Counted from the first letter of the stretch, positions 11,317-27,835 are shown. The stretch is 64,000 nt of DNA from Symbiotaphrina buchneri (GCA_001599915.1 BCIG01000032.1:132342-196341), one strand, 5' to 3'. Notes: generated by a model from the sequence alone, not told the origin. Made by a program: numbers and translations.

Positions 11317-14300
11317 TCAGGGACCTTCAGATCTCCGTAGTTCTTCCTTCCTTAGTGGGTGAAAGCTCCGCCGACCCGTGGCCACCGACACCGGGTTCGG
11401 ACTGCCGGGTCTACTGTAAGACTTGGGGCTTCGTGGGACACTCGATGCCCGCGTTGTCATCCCCCTCCCTCGCGCTTGGATTTTCAGCTCCTCCTCCTTG
11501 CGCCTGAGCAGATTCTCCGTCTGGGACAGCGTACTCTCCAGCTCGCCAATACGGGCCACATGTTGCTCTATGGCACTGTCAATGCTCAACTGCCTCAGTC
11601 TTAGCGCTTGTTCGCTGGCCTCCCGACGTAGCATCTCATTTTCCTGTCGCAGATTCGAAGCTTCAGATGCAGCATCGGCAGCGGCTGTAGACGCCGCCTG
11701 ATATTGCTCCCTCGTGAATTCAAAGTCCCGCCGCATACTTTCAAGCCGCTTCTCTGCGTTGGCTTTGTCAATGAGCGCTTGCTTTGCCTCCGATCGGGCA
11801 TCCTCTAGCTCTGCTACTTCTGGGGTCGCTGATGCATGGAGTGCAGCCTTGGCTTCTTTCACCTCGCTCCACAGCGCAGACCGCTCCTCTTTCAGTTTAC
11901 CAACGTCTGAGGCCATTGTCTCGACCCGCCGCTCCATTTGCGCTTTACCGGCAAGTGCGGCATCTCGTTCTTCTCGTAGAATATTCAGTTCGTGTCTCTG
12001 GTCCTCAAAGCGGTATTGCAGCTCATCCAACGCTTTGGCGTACTCTTCGACACGTTCTTCCATGTGTCCGAGATGTGAGCGCAAATCCGCTTCTTTACGT
12101 GAGTACTCCTTTCGTAGCTCCTTCTCTACCTTCTCCTTCTCTTCTTCTAGGATGGCCAACTTTCGCTTCAATTCCTTCACGCCTTCGGCCTGATGAATGT
12201 TCAGCCAAGAGTTCAACGCTCAAAACGAGATATCCTGATGCATACCTGTGGTAACATATCTGGGCTTGCAATGTTTGCATATCCAGCAGTCTCAGAGTGC
12301 GACGCAGGCTTGCCCGAAACTGCATGATAGTCTTCTGTCGCAGCATGTCCCGTTGCTAAACGAGCAGATATCGCTGGGTCCACTTTTGCCTTCTTGACCG
12401 AGGAGCCGTGGCTATCGTCATCATCCTATGAGACGTTAGGCCACAGCAACGCAATATTAAAGCATACTGCGACCTACCAAGTGTCTTTTGTGTAGGTCAA
12501 GACTCATCTGAGTAGGGTCCGCAAGCGCTTGTGTAGAAGAACACGATACATGATGCTGCTCGGGTATCTCGATGCCTGTGATTCCAGGCATCGGTAACAG
12601 AGGCCAATTTTCCCATGTACTTCCCGACTTCCAAAGTTGACTTACTTCATCCGCGGCTGCCAATGCGTCTGGATAGCCCGCAGGTAATTTACCTACTTCA
12701 AATCGAGTTTGTGCAGTAAGGCTGGTGAGTACCCGTAATCTCCGAATTCCGCTCAAGGCTGATGATATGCAACGATCGATATGTTCCGCGGAGTTGATAA
12801 CCATCAAGTGGACGACTGGAGACAAACGATCTAACTTCAAGTCATTCGCTCGGAGTCCTTGCAACTGCTCGTCACGTCCATTGAAGCTTTTATCAAACGC
12901 AATGATCAAGTCTGCTTGATCGACAGTGATGCCCTTTCCAGCCCTGTCGGTGGGGATGAGAGTCACAGTAAGTGGCAGTTCAGAGCCTTCCGACCTGCTA
13001 AGGGAGTCGAGCCTTGAATAGGAGACATGCTTCCCTTTCAAAAAAGTTTCGAGAATGTCTAGTATCCTACCATGTTGTGCGAGGATTGCTATGTGTCTTT
13101 CCTCTTCCCGGCAGAGGTCCAAAAATCGCCCTAGGAACTGGAATTTGGCACTGCAGGCCTCAGCCCATTGCGCTTCCTCTTCTGGACGGACATGTCCTTG
13201 GGTGAGGGTATCGTCATTGTCTAGGTCTAGATGAACTGTCACTCTGTTCACCCGATCCATAACCTTCTCTATACGTTTGACCAGGTCAGAGTCCGGTTCT
13301 TCCGTCCTGGCGAACAACTCAACGCTTTCACGATCATTGTAGATTATTTGTTGATACTGGTCCTTTACACTGGCCGTCATAGGCAGAGGCACGACATATT
13401 CTTCGGTGTCGAGGGCTAGTTCTCCTAGTGTTGCGAGGGAACTAGACTGCGAGATATTGACAGGAGAATAGGGCGTATCAGTAGCCGCGGGCGCAGGGAA
13501 TTCGAGTTTAGGAGGTTCGACCTCGGCAAACTCTGCAAGTGAAGCTGCCTGCGGTGATCTGTCCGGGATCGCTGAAGGAGATTTGGCGAAGTCCCCTGCC
13601 ACCTGAAGTGTCCTTTCAGCGACGGAGGGCGCCTGCAGTGTACGCGTTTGTGCCTCCCTTTGTCGCGAGGCAGAGGCGGCCCGCATGTTCTTCAGCCTTT
13701 CACGGAGGGAGAGATCGGATGGAGTTTGAGCAGGCTGAGAGTTATCAGACATATCTTCCTTTGGAGTCCCGGGCCGTGAAGAGCGGAAGCTTTGGGATAT
13801 TTCTGGCAGCTGTGATGGAGGCGGTGGAATGGCGCTAGATATGTCTGCCGAGAAAAGTTGCTCCGGGCGTGATTGTTCCCCCACGCTATCAACGATTTTT
13901 TCGACCCTTTGAGAATTGAAACCTAGATCCTTCGAGTTGTGGGTTGGTTTTATAGAAGACCGGCTTAGTTGTCGTGAGTCAGTGACTTCTAAACAATCAG
14001 AGTTCTGAGTCCGACTTTCTGCGAAGCCTGTACCTGATGTATGTGTAGAAGGCAGCTGTATCCCGACTTCACTGATCCACGGACGCGTTTGACCTCTATC
14101 AGATGGAGAAGCTAGGCCGTCTCTAAAGACGGCAGGATTGGCGGTTGAGGTCTGTTGCTCAATCCCTAAGCTAGGGTCACGGACGTTTGCCGCCTTGTCA
14201 GACGGTTGAGACAACTGAACGGCCCCTCTTTCTCCAGCCGAAACCTCTGCCTCGTGGGTGACGTTATCCACGTCCTCGATACTATCGTCCCTCTCTATAG

Positions 14301-15907
14301 ATGGCACTATTGACGGTTCCAAAGCCTCCGGTTGGTTTGGGTTAGTATCTATTGACTGCTGTTGTTGCAGGGAGGTCGGATAGGACTCTAGTATGGGTCC
14401 AAGAGAGTATTCCTTGACCTGAGAAAACCTTGAAGAAGAGAACAGGTCGTCGACGCCGTTCCCCAACGCCCGCGGACTTTCCCTGAATGGAGTTTCCACG
14501 ATACAGGTAAGGTCCAGTTGTTTTCTAACCTCAGATGCGGGCAAATCTCCTGACTCTGTACTAGTGGTCGCGTCCTGCGATTCGAAAGGGATACCTGATG
14601 GTTCAGCTCTGCTGGCCAAGTGATCTGCTTGAACCGCTTGCTGCGCGGGGCTGACACTAGGACTGTTGCGTAAATCAAGGGCACCTAGGTAAGCAGAATC
14701 GGTCGATTTAGCGCGAGCTGGTCCTGTTACGGTTCCTGAGGCCAGTGACTGCGTGGAGCTGTCAATGTGAGTAAAGGCGTCGGACACAGGAATACCACCC
14801 CGAGGATCTGGTTCGGACAGCTTGTTAAGCCCTTGTGTCCCTGTAAAAGAGTCGCCGGACGCAAGGCCCGCTTGAACTTCCAGAGGTCGAGAAGCAGAAG
14901 GGAAATGATCAGCGATGGGTCGAGAGAGGAATGTCTCTTCTGCGATGCCCTGGTCACTTTGTATCTCTGGTGGACTCGAGCCTAACAATGACTGCGAATC
15001 CGGTATCACACGATGCTGTCCTTGTAGGGTCCCGCTCGGCCGTGTCGGTACGATCTGTAACCTCGGACTCTGCAAAGATATGTCAGTGCCAGATGGCGGT
15101 ACCTGCGGACTGCTTTCGCTTTCCAGGAGCAGTGCTTGCTCGCCCTGCGAGGAGGCGATCGGCTGAAACTGTTCTCTGTGTGATGGACTGCGTTGCGAGA
15201 TTTCTACGGCCAAGTCCACGTGGGGTTCCTGCCCAGATGCAAGTTCTCTGTCAATGACGCTGTCCTCGACTTCTGCTAGCCCCTTCTCATTTGCAACAGA
15301 CGGTTGAGGTATCCTATCTTGATGCCCCTCCGCTGCTTGTCCAGTCCTCTCCGGCGACGAATCTATCACCAATCTGTTCCTGCGGCCGTTCTGGCGAGGC
15401 TTTTCTGACCTGGCGGGACTGCCTTCTGCCACAGCTGACGCGTCTCTTTTCTTAGCCCGCTTTCTAGCAGAACCTCCAGCTGCGAGATCCTGCTTCTTTT
15501 TCTCCCAATCGACGATGGCTTCCTCGTTGGCGTTTTCTTTAGGCTCCTGTCAAATGCAGAGAGGATTAGCCTATGAGACCGAGAGACAAGTGCCCGAACG
15601 AAGAGTCAACGGGCTATTTCCGTAAGACTTGAATGCCCGCATTGTAGGATCTTACCCAAGTAGGTTGATAGCTTTTTCCAGTCAGGGGATCGTCTTTCCA
15701 GTCTATTAGATACTCGTTCTTGCGTTCTCCGATGATGTCTCTTATCTCGTAGAACACGTCGCCCTGATCGTTAAGAGCAATGTCTGGCTCGTTTCCGGAA
15801 GGACTTGTTGGTTCGGCGCTGTTTGAAGTTCTGGAGATATGCTTCTGTCTTTTCGAGTAAGTCCTCTTCGTAAAGTCTACGTCTTTGCGCTTCCGCTTGG
15901 CCGCCAT
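11317..15907 (-). CDS. Chromodomain + HDA1-complex subunit 2/3 protein with coiled coil
   Basis: Four exons (15907-15656, 15546-12478, 12425-12246, 12189-11317) give about 1,457 residues, all junctions in phase 0. Residues about 50-95 form a chromodomain: FYEIRDIIGER, YLIDWKDDP, and, only after splicing, QPTW joined to EPKENANEEAIVDWE. A long Ser/Gln-rich, probably disordered stretch follows. Residues about 800-1080 match the HDA2/3 domain, a degenerate SNF2-helicase-like fold (ESVELFARTEEPDSD, RHIAILAQHGRILDILETFLKG, TVDQADLIIAFD). The last 290 residues are mainly coiled coil (KELKRKLAILEEEKEKVEKEL). Members of this family scaffold class II histone deacetylases; the chromodomain suggests recruitment to methylated histone H3. 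It may act in an HDA1/HP1 silencing complex like those of other filamentous fungi, but assignment to Neurospora CDP-2 specifically is a guess. Confidence 0.88.
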
Positions 15908-16734
15908 TATTGTTGTCTGGCAGAGCTGCGAGACCGGGAACCGGTGGATCTGGGACGAGGACAGCTGCTATTTGAAGGTTCCATGTTCGTTCTGTAACAA
16001 TAAGGTATTGTGCAGGTGCGCATGAGCCAAAATTTCTATCCAGTAAGGTAGGTAGGGCAGGCACACTGAATATGAGACATTCACTGCGGGTAGAGGACTT
16101 CCGATTTGGAGAGGAGCCACACCGATTAGCGAGGAGGTTGAATGCCCATATGATGATTGCAAAGATGCCCCAAAGACGACTCGTTCCAGCAGGTTACGAA
16201 ATAAAGATCGTGAAGGGCGGGACTGAGAGCCGGATGAGAGCACAATCAATAATGCTATCAATGCAATAATACAAATGGCACCCTACATCGGCGTCTACCT
16301 TTAAGCTTGGATTCGAGTATTACCTTACCTTACGGAGCACATGTAAGGTAAAGGCAAGGTAAGGTAATTAGAAACCGTACGGTATCTTAACGTAGCGCAA
16401 GCAGGTAGGCGCAAGGTTTGGTTGGGCTCTTTGGCGATTCCACACACACCCCTTTTGTTCCCTTCACAACTGCACATTGGACATGAAGCAAGTTGAGCAA
16501 AAGCAGTCTGTACGCAGTGGTCTTCTCATACAAAAGCGTTTCACTCCGGCGGATTACATTAAACGCATACCGTGGGAGGAGAGAGGCCGCATCAATATCT
16601 TGTCCGGCACGTCCTCCGTCGACTTATCTACTCGCTTTTGCAGAAGAGCTCCCGCCAGCTCCAATCTCCCGGTAACGCGATGCTTTAAAAGCCGATATGC
16701 TGCTGGAACGAAACCGAAACGTACCCATAATACA
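15908..16734. promoter_or_regulatory. Promoter side of the chromodomain gene; ACCTTA inverted repeat
   Basis: This 827-bp gap holds the promoter of the leftward chromodomain gene and the 3' end of the p24 gene. A perfect 13-bp inverted repeat, ATTACCTTACCTT at 16319-16331 and its complement AAGGTAAGGTAAT at 16356-16368, could form a stem. A possible TATA-like run is not obvious. No gene is seen. Confidence 0.5.
16319..16368. repeat. Perfect 13-bp inverted repeat of ACCTTA units
   Basis: The left arm ATTACCTTACCTT and the right arm AAGGTAAGGTAAT are exact reverse complements, separated by 24 bp that contains a further TAAGGTA. It is one of the recurring ACCTTA islands found in intergenic gaps of this window. 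Confidence 0.8.
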
Positions 16735-17530
16735 TCACACGTAACCTGGTCTCCATTAGCATGGCAAGATACGCTCTCCAAGCCACAAGTGATCTTACCC
16801 TTCCTAGCCCCTTGGAAGAAGAAACGCACTACAAACACCTGTAACCCTGCCATTGTGACCATCAATAGACTTTCGATGACGCTAAAGTTGAAGATTCTCC
16901 TCTCGGTGCTCCTGACGGTGCTAAAGTTGCGGTTCTCTCTCGTACGGAAATACTTCTGATTCCGGTTTATGGTCGACAATTGACTGGAAAGCTTGAAAAT
17001 AGATTCCTCGAGAGCAGACGTCTGCTCGGGAGTAGTGCCTTGCTTTGATGGTAACTTGGCGCGTTCTTCGTTCTCGACCTGCGTATGCATCGCGTCGCGT
17101 CAGCAAAGAGGATCCGAACGGATGAAGTAGGGGTGGACGGACCGCAATCTCAAAATCAACCATCTTCTCCGCGAATGTAGACATCTCATTGTTAAAGCAA
17201 AAGCGGTATTCCCCTGCCTCCCCAGCCGTGAAAACGAAATCACCCTGCCGCTCTTTTGATCCTTCCATGATCACCTTGTCATTTGGACCGACAACCGAAT
17301 AATCGACGTCGAAAGACCCTCCGGATTGGACCTAAAGGCTGTCAGGCATGCTATGCATCTCCCTCAGACATATTACTGACCGCGAAATAGAATGCAACCC
17401 GTGCTCCCTTCTGCTCAACGTTTGTGAAGAAGCAAGCCTTTTCATTGGCGGTGAGCTTGTAGGTCAAGGCCGTTGCAGAAGCAACGGCGCAAGATGCTAA
17501 AGTGGCGCAGAGCGACCAAAGGAGTTGCAT
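16735..17530 (-). CDS. p24 (emp24/gp25L) family cargo receptor, GOLD domain
   Basis: Four exons (17530-17381, 17331-17143, 17078-16799, 16745-16735) give 209 residues. An N-terminal signal peptide (LLWSLCATLASCAVASA) is followed by the GOLD domain, which starts at TYKLTANEKACFF and includes GEYRFCFNNEMS, with the two conserved cysteines. A coiled coil (EESIFKLSSQLSTINRNQKYF) and one C-terminal membrane helix (LLMVTMAGLQVFVV) follow, then a short cytosolic tail FFFQGARKGYV. The last exon has only 11 nt and supplies the YV and stop; without that splice the frame runs on into unrelated sequence. The start is ATG 17530; the longer frame begins at a TTG. p24 proteins cycle between ER and Golgi in COPII/COPI vesicles; the RKGYV tail fits the Erp/gamma-type branch. 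Two donors are GTCAGT and GTCCGT, less usual than GTAAGT. Confidence 0.92.
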
Positions 17531-17977
17531 GTCGGGCGGGCAACAACAAGGGAATTGGATACGCAAGATGCCGAGTGGTCAGATGATAAGCCCAGCGGTG
17601 CGAATTGCGGTCGTTACGGGAGACTTTTCACCAGATGATGTCTGCTGGACAGCGTGGATTGCAAATGTGTACACATTTAGGTTGGCAAGGAGCTGCATGC
17701 AAGCGAAGCCATCCGTACACGGGAAACTCCAATACCGACGTGTCCCCCTTTTCAAGCGACGGGTACCCCTTCTGAACCACCGGGATTTTACACTCTTCTT
17801 TGCATACTCACAAATTTTATACATCTGCACTACAACTGAAGTGGAGGCCAATGCGACGAGTCAGAGAGCGCCAATTGAAAGTCTTATCCACCACCCTCTA
17901 CTCGGAAAGCTCGGAAAGTGCTCCTCGACTCCTAGAAATGACATGATCCGGAACCCAACCAGTTATGTGATGCTTCT

Positions 17978-22032
<4,055 letters not shown>

Positions 22033-22820
22033 TTTGGAGGCGTTTGCTTACAGGATCCATGGTGGAAGCAGATATGGCGCTGGCGGATACCAAATATGCT
22101 CTTTCCGCCGGAGCGCGGCTTCCCAGCGAAGCTTGCAGAGACTGCAAGTGCGCTCACGTATCGACAGTGTCCTAATGGAGAAGATATTTGGGAAAGAGGC
22201 GTCGTGGAGCCCACCTGCCCTCGTCCTGGTCAGGTTGCGTAGCTTCTCGAACAGGTCTTTCCTGCTGCGAACACCCAAGCAAAGATCGGTCTTCGGGAGA
22301 TCCTTGGTTCTCAGTTTCGAACCTACTACGCTAAGTGGCGGAAGTGTGATTGATGACGCGAAGCCGGGGCATAGAGTTACCATGCTTACCTGACTTTACA
22401 CCATTTAAGGTGTACAAAACAGGTATTATTGTACCTTATGATGGGTACATTACCTTAACCTCGGCACAGCGTAAGGTACCTTACCCTACCTTAGTTCTCG
22501 GATCTAATCTGAAAGCGTTGATGTCTTGGGTACCTTACGTTACCTTACGGTAAGTGAAATATTCATGATCTCTTGCGGAGTGCCTAACGCTGTGCTCAGT
22601 GTTCACTTCACCGACAAGATTGTTAACATTTCGAGGCTCTTCAGTAATGCCGTATTTTCTGCTGTTGCAATCGTAAATGCACAGCCATTGACCTTCGGGA
22701 GAGCCCATCGAGAGTTGTCTCCTTCTTTTAGTCTCCTCAGACAGGTAGCAACTCGAGCTTTCCTGTGCCTTACCTTGTCTTCGGAGGGGATGTGCCAGCT
22801 TCTCGCATGGCACTGACGGT
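22033..22820. promoter_or_regulatory. Divergent promoter: Ubp15-like / mitochondrial kinase, with ACCTTA island
   Basis: This 788-bp gap lies between divergently transcribed genes. From about 22400 to 22556 it carries repeated ACCTTA/TAAGGT units, including TAAGGTACCTTA, which is a palindrome centred on GGTACC, and TACCTTACGTTACCTTACGG. Open frames here show no domains. Confidence 0.55.
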
Positions 22821-24337
22821 ATGCGCACTGGGAGCGCTGGGAGTGGCCTATCAACGTGGGTGAGAACAAGGGACCGGGCCTGTCGCAATGTTTCAATAAG
22901 CCGAGCCTTTGGACATACCCAATCGAGCCCTCCACCATGGAGACCCGCTTCGGCTCTTGACGAGTATGCTCCACCACGTTTCTGGGTATTCAAGTTTGAG
23001 CTTACCTCTTGCCTCACTGCAGATGGGTGCGGCGGGAAGCTAGACCGATCAGCTTGCGACAGCTGACGTTCTTTGGTCGAACCTTGACCGAAGATCGGCT
23101 CATCAGCTCTGCAAATTATGTTCGAACTGAGCTCCCAACGAGGTGAGCACCGGTCTATTGGGAGAGATTCCGATCCATTAACACAATTGTCAGGCTTGCG
23201 CATAGGATCCGTGACATGCAAACTCTTCCGTATGTTGTCGTCACCAACCAGCACATGTCACATGTCTATGAGCTGTACTACAAGGCGTTCGAGACTCTTC
23301 GCCGTGTGCCGGAGATCAAGACGATCGAAGATAACGACGTATACTGCAAGATCATAAGCCGTACATTGCGTGAACACCTGACGGTGATCCCCCGGCTGGC
23401 GATGGGAGTGCTAGAGTGCCGAGACTTGATGCCGCCGGAAGACATGGACCATTTCATGAATACTCTGCTTAGATCAGTAAGACAATCACGCACATGCAGA
23501 ACACATGACGCTAACTCTTTTGGATAGAGGATATCCCGGAGGGTAATCGCTGAACGGCACCTCGCACTTACAGAGACCTTCAACTCTCCATGGCACTTTC
23601 CTGAGTCGAAGTTACAATTAGACCAGTATTCGGAGTTCGTCGGCGAAGTATTCCTGAGATGCAATGCCAGAGAGGTGGTGGAACGCTGTGGACAAACCAC
23701 CCGAGATTTGGCAACACATGCATACGGCCCCGGCGTCGTTATTCCAGAAATTAAGCTCGATGGTCATCTGGACGCTACTTTCCCCTATATACTCAGCCAT
23801 CTGGAATACATCATAGGCGAACTGTTACGCAACTCTGTACAAGCTGTCGTCGAGAATCGGCATAGTAGTCATACGGTACCCCCGCCAATTGAGGTCCTAG
23901 TCTGCGAGACACCACAGCACGTTATTATCCGCATATCTGACCAAGGCGGTGGAGTGCCAAGAGAGCTTCTTCCATACCTTTGGTCATTCAGCAAGGGCCC
24001 GAGATCACAGAGCCGATTACAGAACCTTGAGCGAGTCCCAAAGATGGCCGCCACAATGCAGGAACTACGGGTTTCCGATCCTGAGGATATAGGTGGTGAC
24101 TCTAGCCGGAATGCACCGAAAAGCCATCAAAGTTCTTTGAGTACCCTGTCCAGTAGACCTCCTAACCTACGTCTAGGAATGGGCCTACCCATGAGCAGAG
24201 TCTATGCGGAATATTGGGCCGGAAGCCTAGAGCTACATAGCTTGGAGGGCTATGGCGTTGACGCCTTCCTTCAAATATCAAAGCTTGGCAACAAAAATGA
24301 ACAGCTGAGCACACGCGCCAGTATGGATGCTGTCTGA
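22821..24337 (+). CDS. Mitochondrial pyruvate/branched-chain ketoacid dehydrogenase kinase family
   Basis: Four exons (22821-22963, 23023-23142, 23194-23476, 23528-24337) give 451 residues. The first about 35 residues are basic and poor in acids (MRTGSAGSGLSTWVRTRDR), as expected of a mitochondrial presequence. The regulatory helical domain starts at REARPISLRQL and continues through LPYVVVTNQHMSHVYELYY. The GHKL ATPase domain has the N box ELLRNSVQAVVEN (near 279), the G1 box SDQGGGVP (near 320) and the G2 box LGMGLPMSRVYAEYWAG (near 399). These enzymes resemble histidine kinases but phosphorylate serine on the E1-alpha subunit of the pyruvate or branched-chain 2-oxoacid dehydrogenase and so switch the complex off. 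Sequence alone does not tell whether this is the PKP1-, PKP2- or BCKDK-type paralogue. A Ser/Asn-rich insert (residues about 355-390) precedes the G2 box. Confidence 0.92.
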
Positions 24338-24767
24338 ACTATACAATGGCCTGTTCAAGATGCAGAACCTTGTAATTGTCAAGCAGAATTAAGGGCTTCT
24401 CAATTTTCCTCTTGGGTCCCCGTCTTCGTGCCTTCCATACTACGGTCGCGCATGTGGTCGCACCTTCTCAACTAGGTCAGCAACTGGCAACCCTCAATAA
24501 GAATACCTCATTTTCCTCTTCAGAATCAAAACAACTCTTTCTTCTCATCATCCCTTTGCTGACAGTCTGCTCCACCCATCTGGAGTCCTCCCGATATTGC
24601 CAGCCCGTTCCTCTCTGCCCTGCGTCAAGAGCTCTGCTAACCCCCTCGCTGTGCGTCATTGAGACGATTCTCTTCTGATTCTCTACTTGCGTTCTGCCAC
24701 AGATCCTGATCACGTGGAGTTTCAAGTCTGAGATTCGCCTGAAAGGTGGCAGGACCACACGCCATAA
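24338..24767. other. Intergenic gap
   Basis: This 430-bp gap holds the 3' end of the kinase gene and the promoter of the next gene, in tandem orientation. Pyrimidine-rich runs (CTCATTTTCCTCTTC) are present. No gene or repeat was recognised. Confidence 0.4.
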
Positions 24768-27700
24768 ATGGCGGATGTGGGCGCTGCTAGGTCGACGCTG
24801 GCCTCTCGAACGATGTGAGTCGAACTTCATACTCAGAAACCTTGTTTCTAACTTGGCAGCACGCGCCGGCCGTTCCGCGACGTCGCAAACGAAATTCATT
24901 TGGAGCAGAAGCCGCTGAACTTCGCGCCTTATGATGATGATGATGAACCCTGGATACCGCCCTTAAAGCGTACAGCGTTGTCAGATATCTGCATCCCTCA
25001 GCCAGAAGAAACCAAGCATGCCCATTCCTTTGAAGGTGTGTAATGACATGGTATACGTACGTGAACTTTTTAACCCGGATTCCGCCAGATTCCCGGCGTG
25101 AGTGCAAGGAAAACGATCTTCTTCGTGTTACATCTGATCAGTCCAACGCCACTATTATCTCTGGCACAAATATCCAAAACCGAATACACAACGCTAGCCG
25201 TCCTAGAGTGCAAAATGACGCTCCCGGCGTAGCGAAATCTAGCAATACTGCTTACAATGACGGACGACCAGGGTCTGGCCCGTCTAAGGGTCATGGTCAT
25301 GCACCTAGCGGAGGCCTTATCATCAGAGGACCGCACGCTTCTTCGAAGCATCCTATTGACAGCGTCGTGCTGCGTGGTACCCCATTTCCCGGCTGGGGAT
25401 CTGCTGTGGACGTTTTCACCCCCGAAATCTACAAATATGAAGTGCCAGCATCTGTCGCACAGGCCATGCTTCAAAACCTGGATATGATTATGACCTGGAA
25501 GAAACTATCGATCTCGAAAGCTGAAGAGCTTGCCTTCTGGGAGATGACACTGAAATGCTGTCTTGAGGAGATGCTCTTAGATCAAGTTAGGTCCATTTCT
25601 CGTAGCCTCATGGGAGACAACCCCATCCCGAAAACCAGGCAGGCGCAGGTTCCATCGAGTAGCACCCATGATCTTCATGTTCCCGTTGATGAGCTCCTGG
25701 AAAGGATGCTTCATTACCACTCGGAGAATGGCAGAAGTTATACCTGGTTTTCCTCTGCTCCGAACTTCAAAGCGGCTCTCTGTCAGTTCATCAATACTCG
25801 AGCTTTCCTGCGGGATATTGAGCCAGTAAATAATACGTCGAAGACACTTCTCAAATCAGTACGTGTTTCAGTCATCCGCTCAGATCACCCACTGGTGTTC
25901 CGAGGAGAACGACTGCGTTTGGCCGAGATCGAATGGTCGCCTGACTCTATCAATATCGATCCGGACGCTCTTATGACAGCTGAAGAAGGGGATTACGTCA
26001 AGATCGTTCCCAGGATTCAGTCTTCGGCACCTTTCTCACACTCAATTGCTACAGCTTCTACTACGTCTTGGTCTATCTACTCCAAGATTGACTGGTTAGT
26101 GTGGAATGAGAAAGAGAATTGTTTCGCTGGCAATGTGCCCAAGGGCTATCACAACGATTTTAAGGGTGCGAAGATGTCAACGGCTTCGGTGGCAAGACTA
26201 TCGGCTACCGCCAGGAGAGAGCTTCGACCACTAAAGCTCGAGCTTATGGCCAAGGTCACCGAAGCCTTCCCTGGAGGGGTGGTTTTAGAACGCATAATGC
26301 GAGCTCATGTTACCATACCCTATAACACTGGCGAGCAAACTCCGCATATGAAACCTTACATGCAGCCCACTTCCGCGGTCTGCCAGACTAATCAGCGGAT
26401 CGTCGAGGCGGGACTTCCTAGCCGTATGAACTCGGAAGTTGATTTGAGTAGTCTTCAAAAGATCATACCTCCCTCTCGCTTGGAGCATACCACACAAACC
26501 CCAAGCAACTCTTCTGAGTCTAAAGGACGCATCACTGATGACCGTGTGAATTGCCAATCCTCAGGGGAGGTTGCAGTAGCCCGGTATGAGGTTGTGCAAG
26601 ACCCAGTCACAGGAAGCTATGTCCAGGCTGAGGTCTTGTTCGACATGGACGAAGAGCTTGCCAAGTTGGAGCGGATAAGGGCTGGTAATCGACCGGACAT
26701 TTTGAAGTTCCCTGATACTGAATATCACTCAAATCCAGGGCTGACCTGCAAACCGTCTTATGTCGAGGTGAAGAAGCATTCGGCGGTTCAAGATCCGGAA
26801 GTCGTCAATTCATTGGATATTGCCGACGGTCCGCATATATTTTCTGAGGCAGGACGCCTCGGCACAGAGCTGACTGACAAGGTCGTCGAGCCGATCTCGT
26901 TTAGTCACCGCTCGGAGGAGCATTCGGAGGATGATATCTACTTGCATGTTGGAGTTGCTCGAACAGTTTGCGATCCTCGACCTCCCTCGAGGTCGAAACT
27001 GACTGGTAAGACTATCATTCCTGGGTTGGATAATATTTCGCTGCTCGAGGAACCCCAGCTTGGCATATCTGCGTTCCTGAGCGATGGTCCAAAGGAAAGC
27101 CCTCTGCAACAAGGGCAGAATCTGTATAACTCAAAGCCTCAATTAGGAGACAGAGCCATCCGTACCGAGGCGGACAAGCCTTTGACGTCCACAATTCCCG
27201 CCTATGTGAAAGAGGCAGCACCACCAGTGGTTCGGAAAACGAGTAGTCAGTTCTGGCAGCCGTCGAACTTGTTCAGCCGTCTACGAGGCGCACTAGAGAC
27301 CAAGACTTCTCATATGTTGCTTTCCAAATCCCGTCACCTATCTGCAACAGAGTCGTTTAATCAGACAGCTGAGGGGCCTACGATCCAAACACAAATACTG
27401 CCATGGGATCAGGCCAGGCAGCCGGCACATCCATCTGATAGCTCTGTTCCGATCGACATTGACCGACGTCCGGAGAGCTTCTTGAATCGCAAGGCGAACG
27501 GTACCACGAGGCAGCATTGTTTGAACCCGTTCGGAATTCCTGCGAGCCATCGGGACCGGCCCAATGTCAAGCTTATTGCCCGCAAGAGTGACCCAAGCGT
27601 TGACAGCGGAAGGGATGGAAAGAGCTCAGCGTACGACCGGCAGGCGATTTGCTTTGAACGGGACCATCGGATTGCGCGAAAAAAGGAGCAAGCGCGTTGG

Positions 27701-27835
27701 TTAGACAGCCCAGTCACGTCCCCACTCCGGGGCCGGCGGCAGGGCCGTAGCTCTGAAAAGGGGAGCAAAGATGAGGAAACAGATGAGATGGATTTCGACT
27801 TCTCTCACGTTTTTGGTGATAGTGATGAGGATTGA
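24768..27835 (+). CDS. Unrecognised 989-aa fungal protein with acidic tail
   Basis: Three exons (24768-24814, 24860-25035, 25089-27835) join in phase to 989 residues; introns are 45 and 53 nt. The large last exon alone has no good start, and the small exons supply a basic N terminus (ASRTITRRPFRDVANE) and an acidic patch YDDDDEPW. Residues about 195-480 look folded, with amphipathic helices (ASVAQAMLQNLDMIMTWKK, LLERMLHYHSEN) and blocks such as WFSSAPNFKAALCQFI, SWSIYSKIDWLVWNE and FPGGVVLERIMRAH. From about 490 on it is low-complexity and charged, ending with DEMDFDFSHVFGDSDED, reminiscent of acidic interaction tails of nuclear proteins. No catalytic motif, signal peptide or membrane segment is visible, and I do not recognise the family. 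A nuclear role is only a guess from composition. Confidence 0.8.

Noticed and set aside
22034-22393. Plus-strand frame of 119 codons in the divergent promoter
   Set aside because: Starts opposite the deubiquitinase start codon and has no features; better read as promoter sequence.
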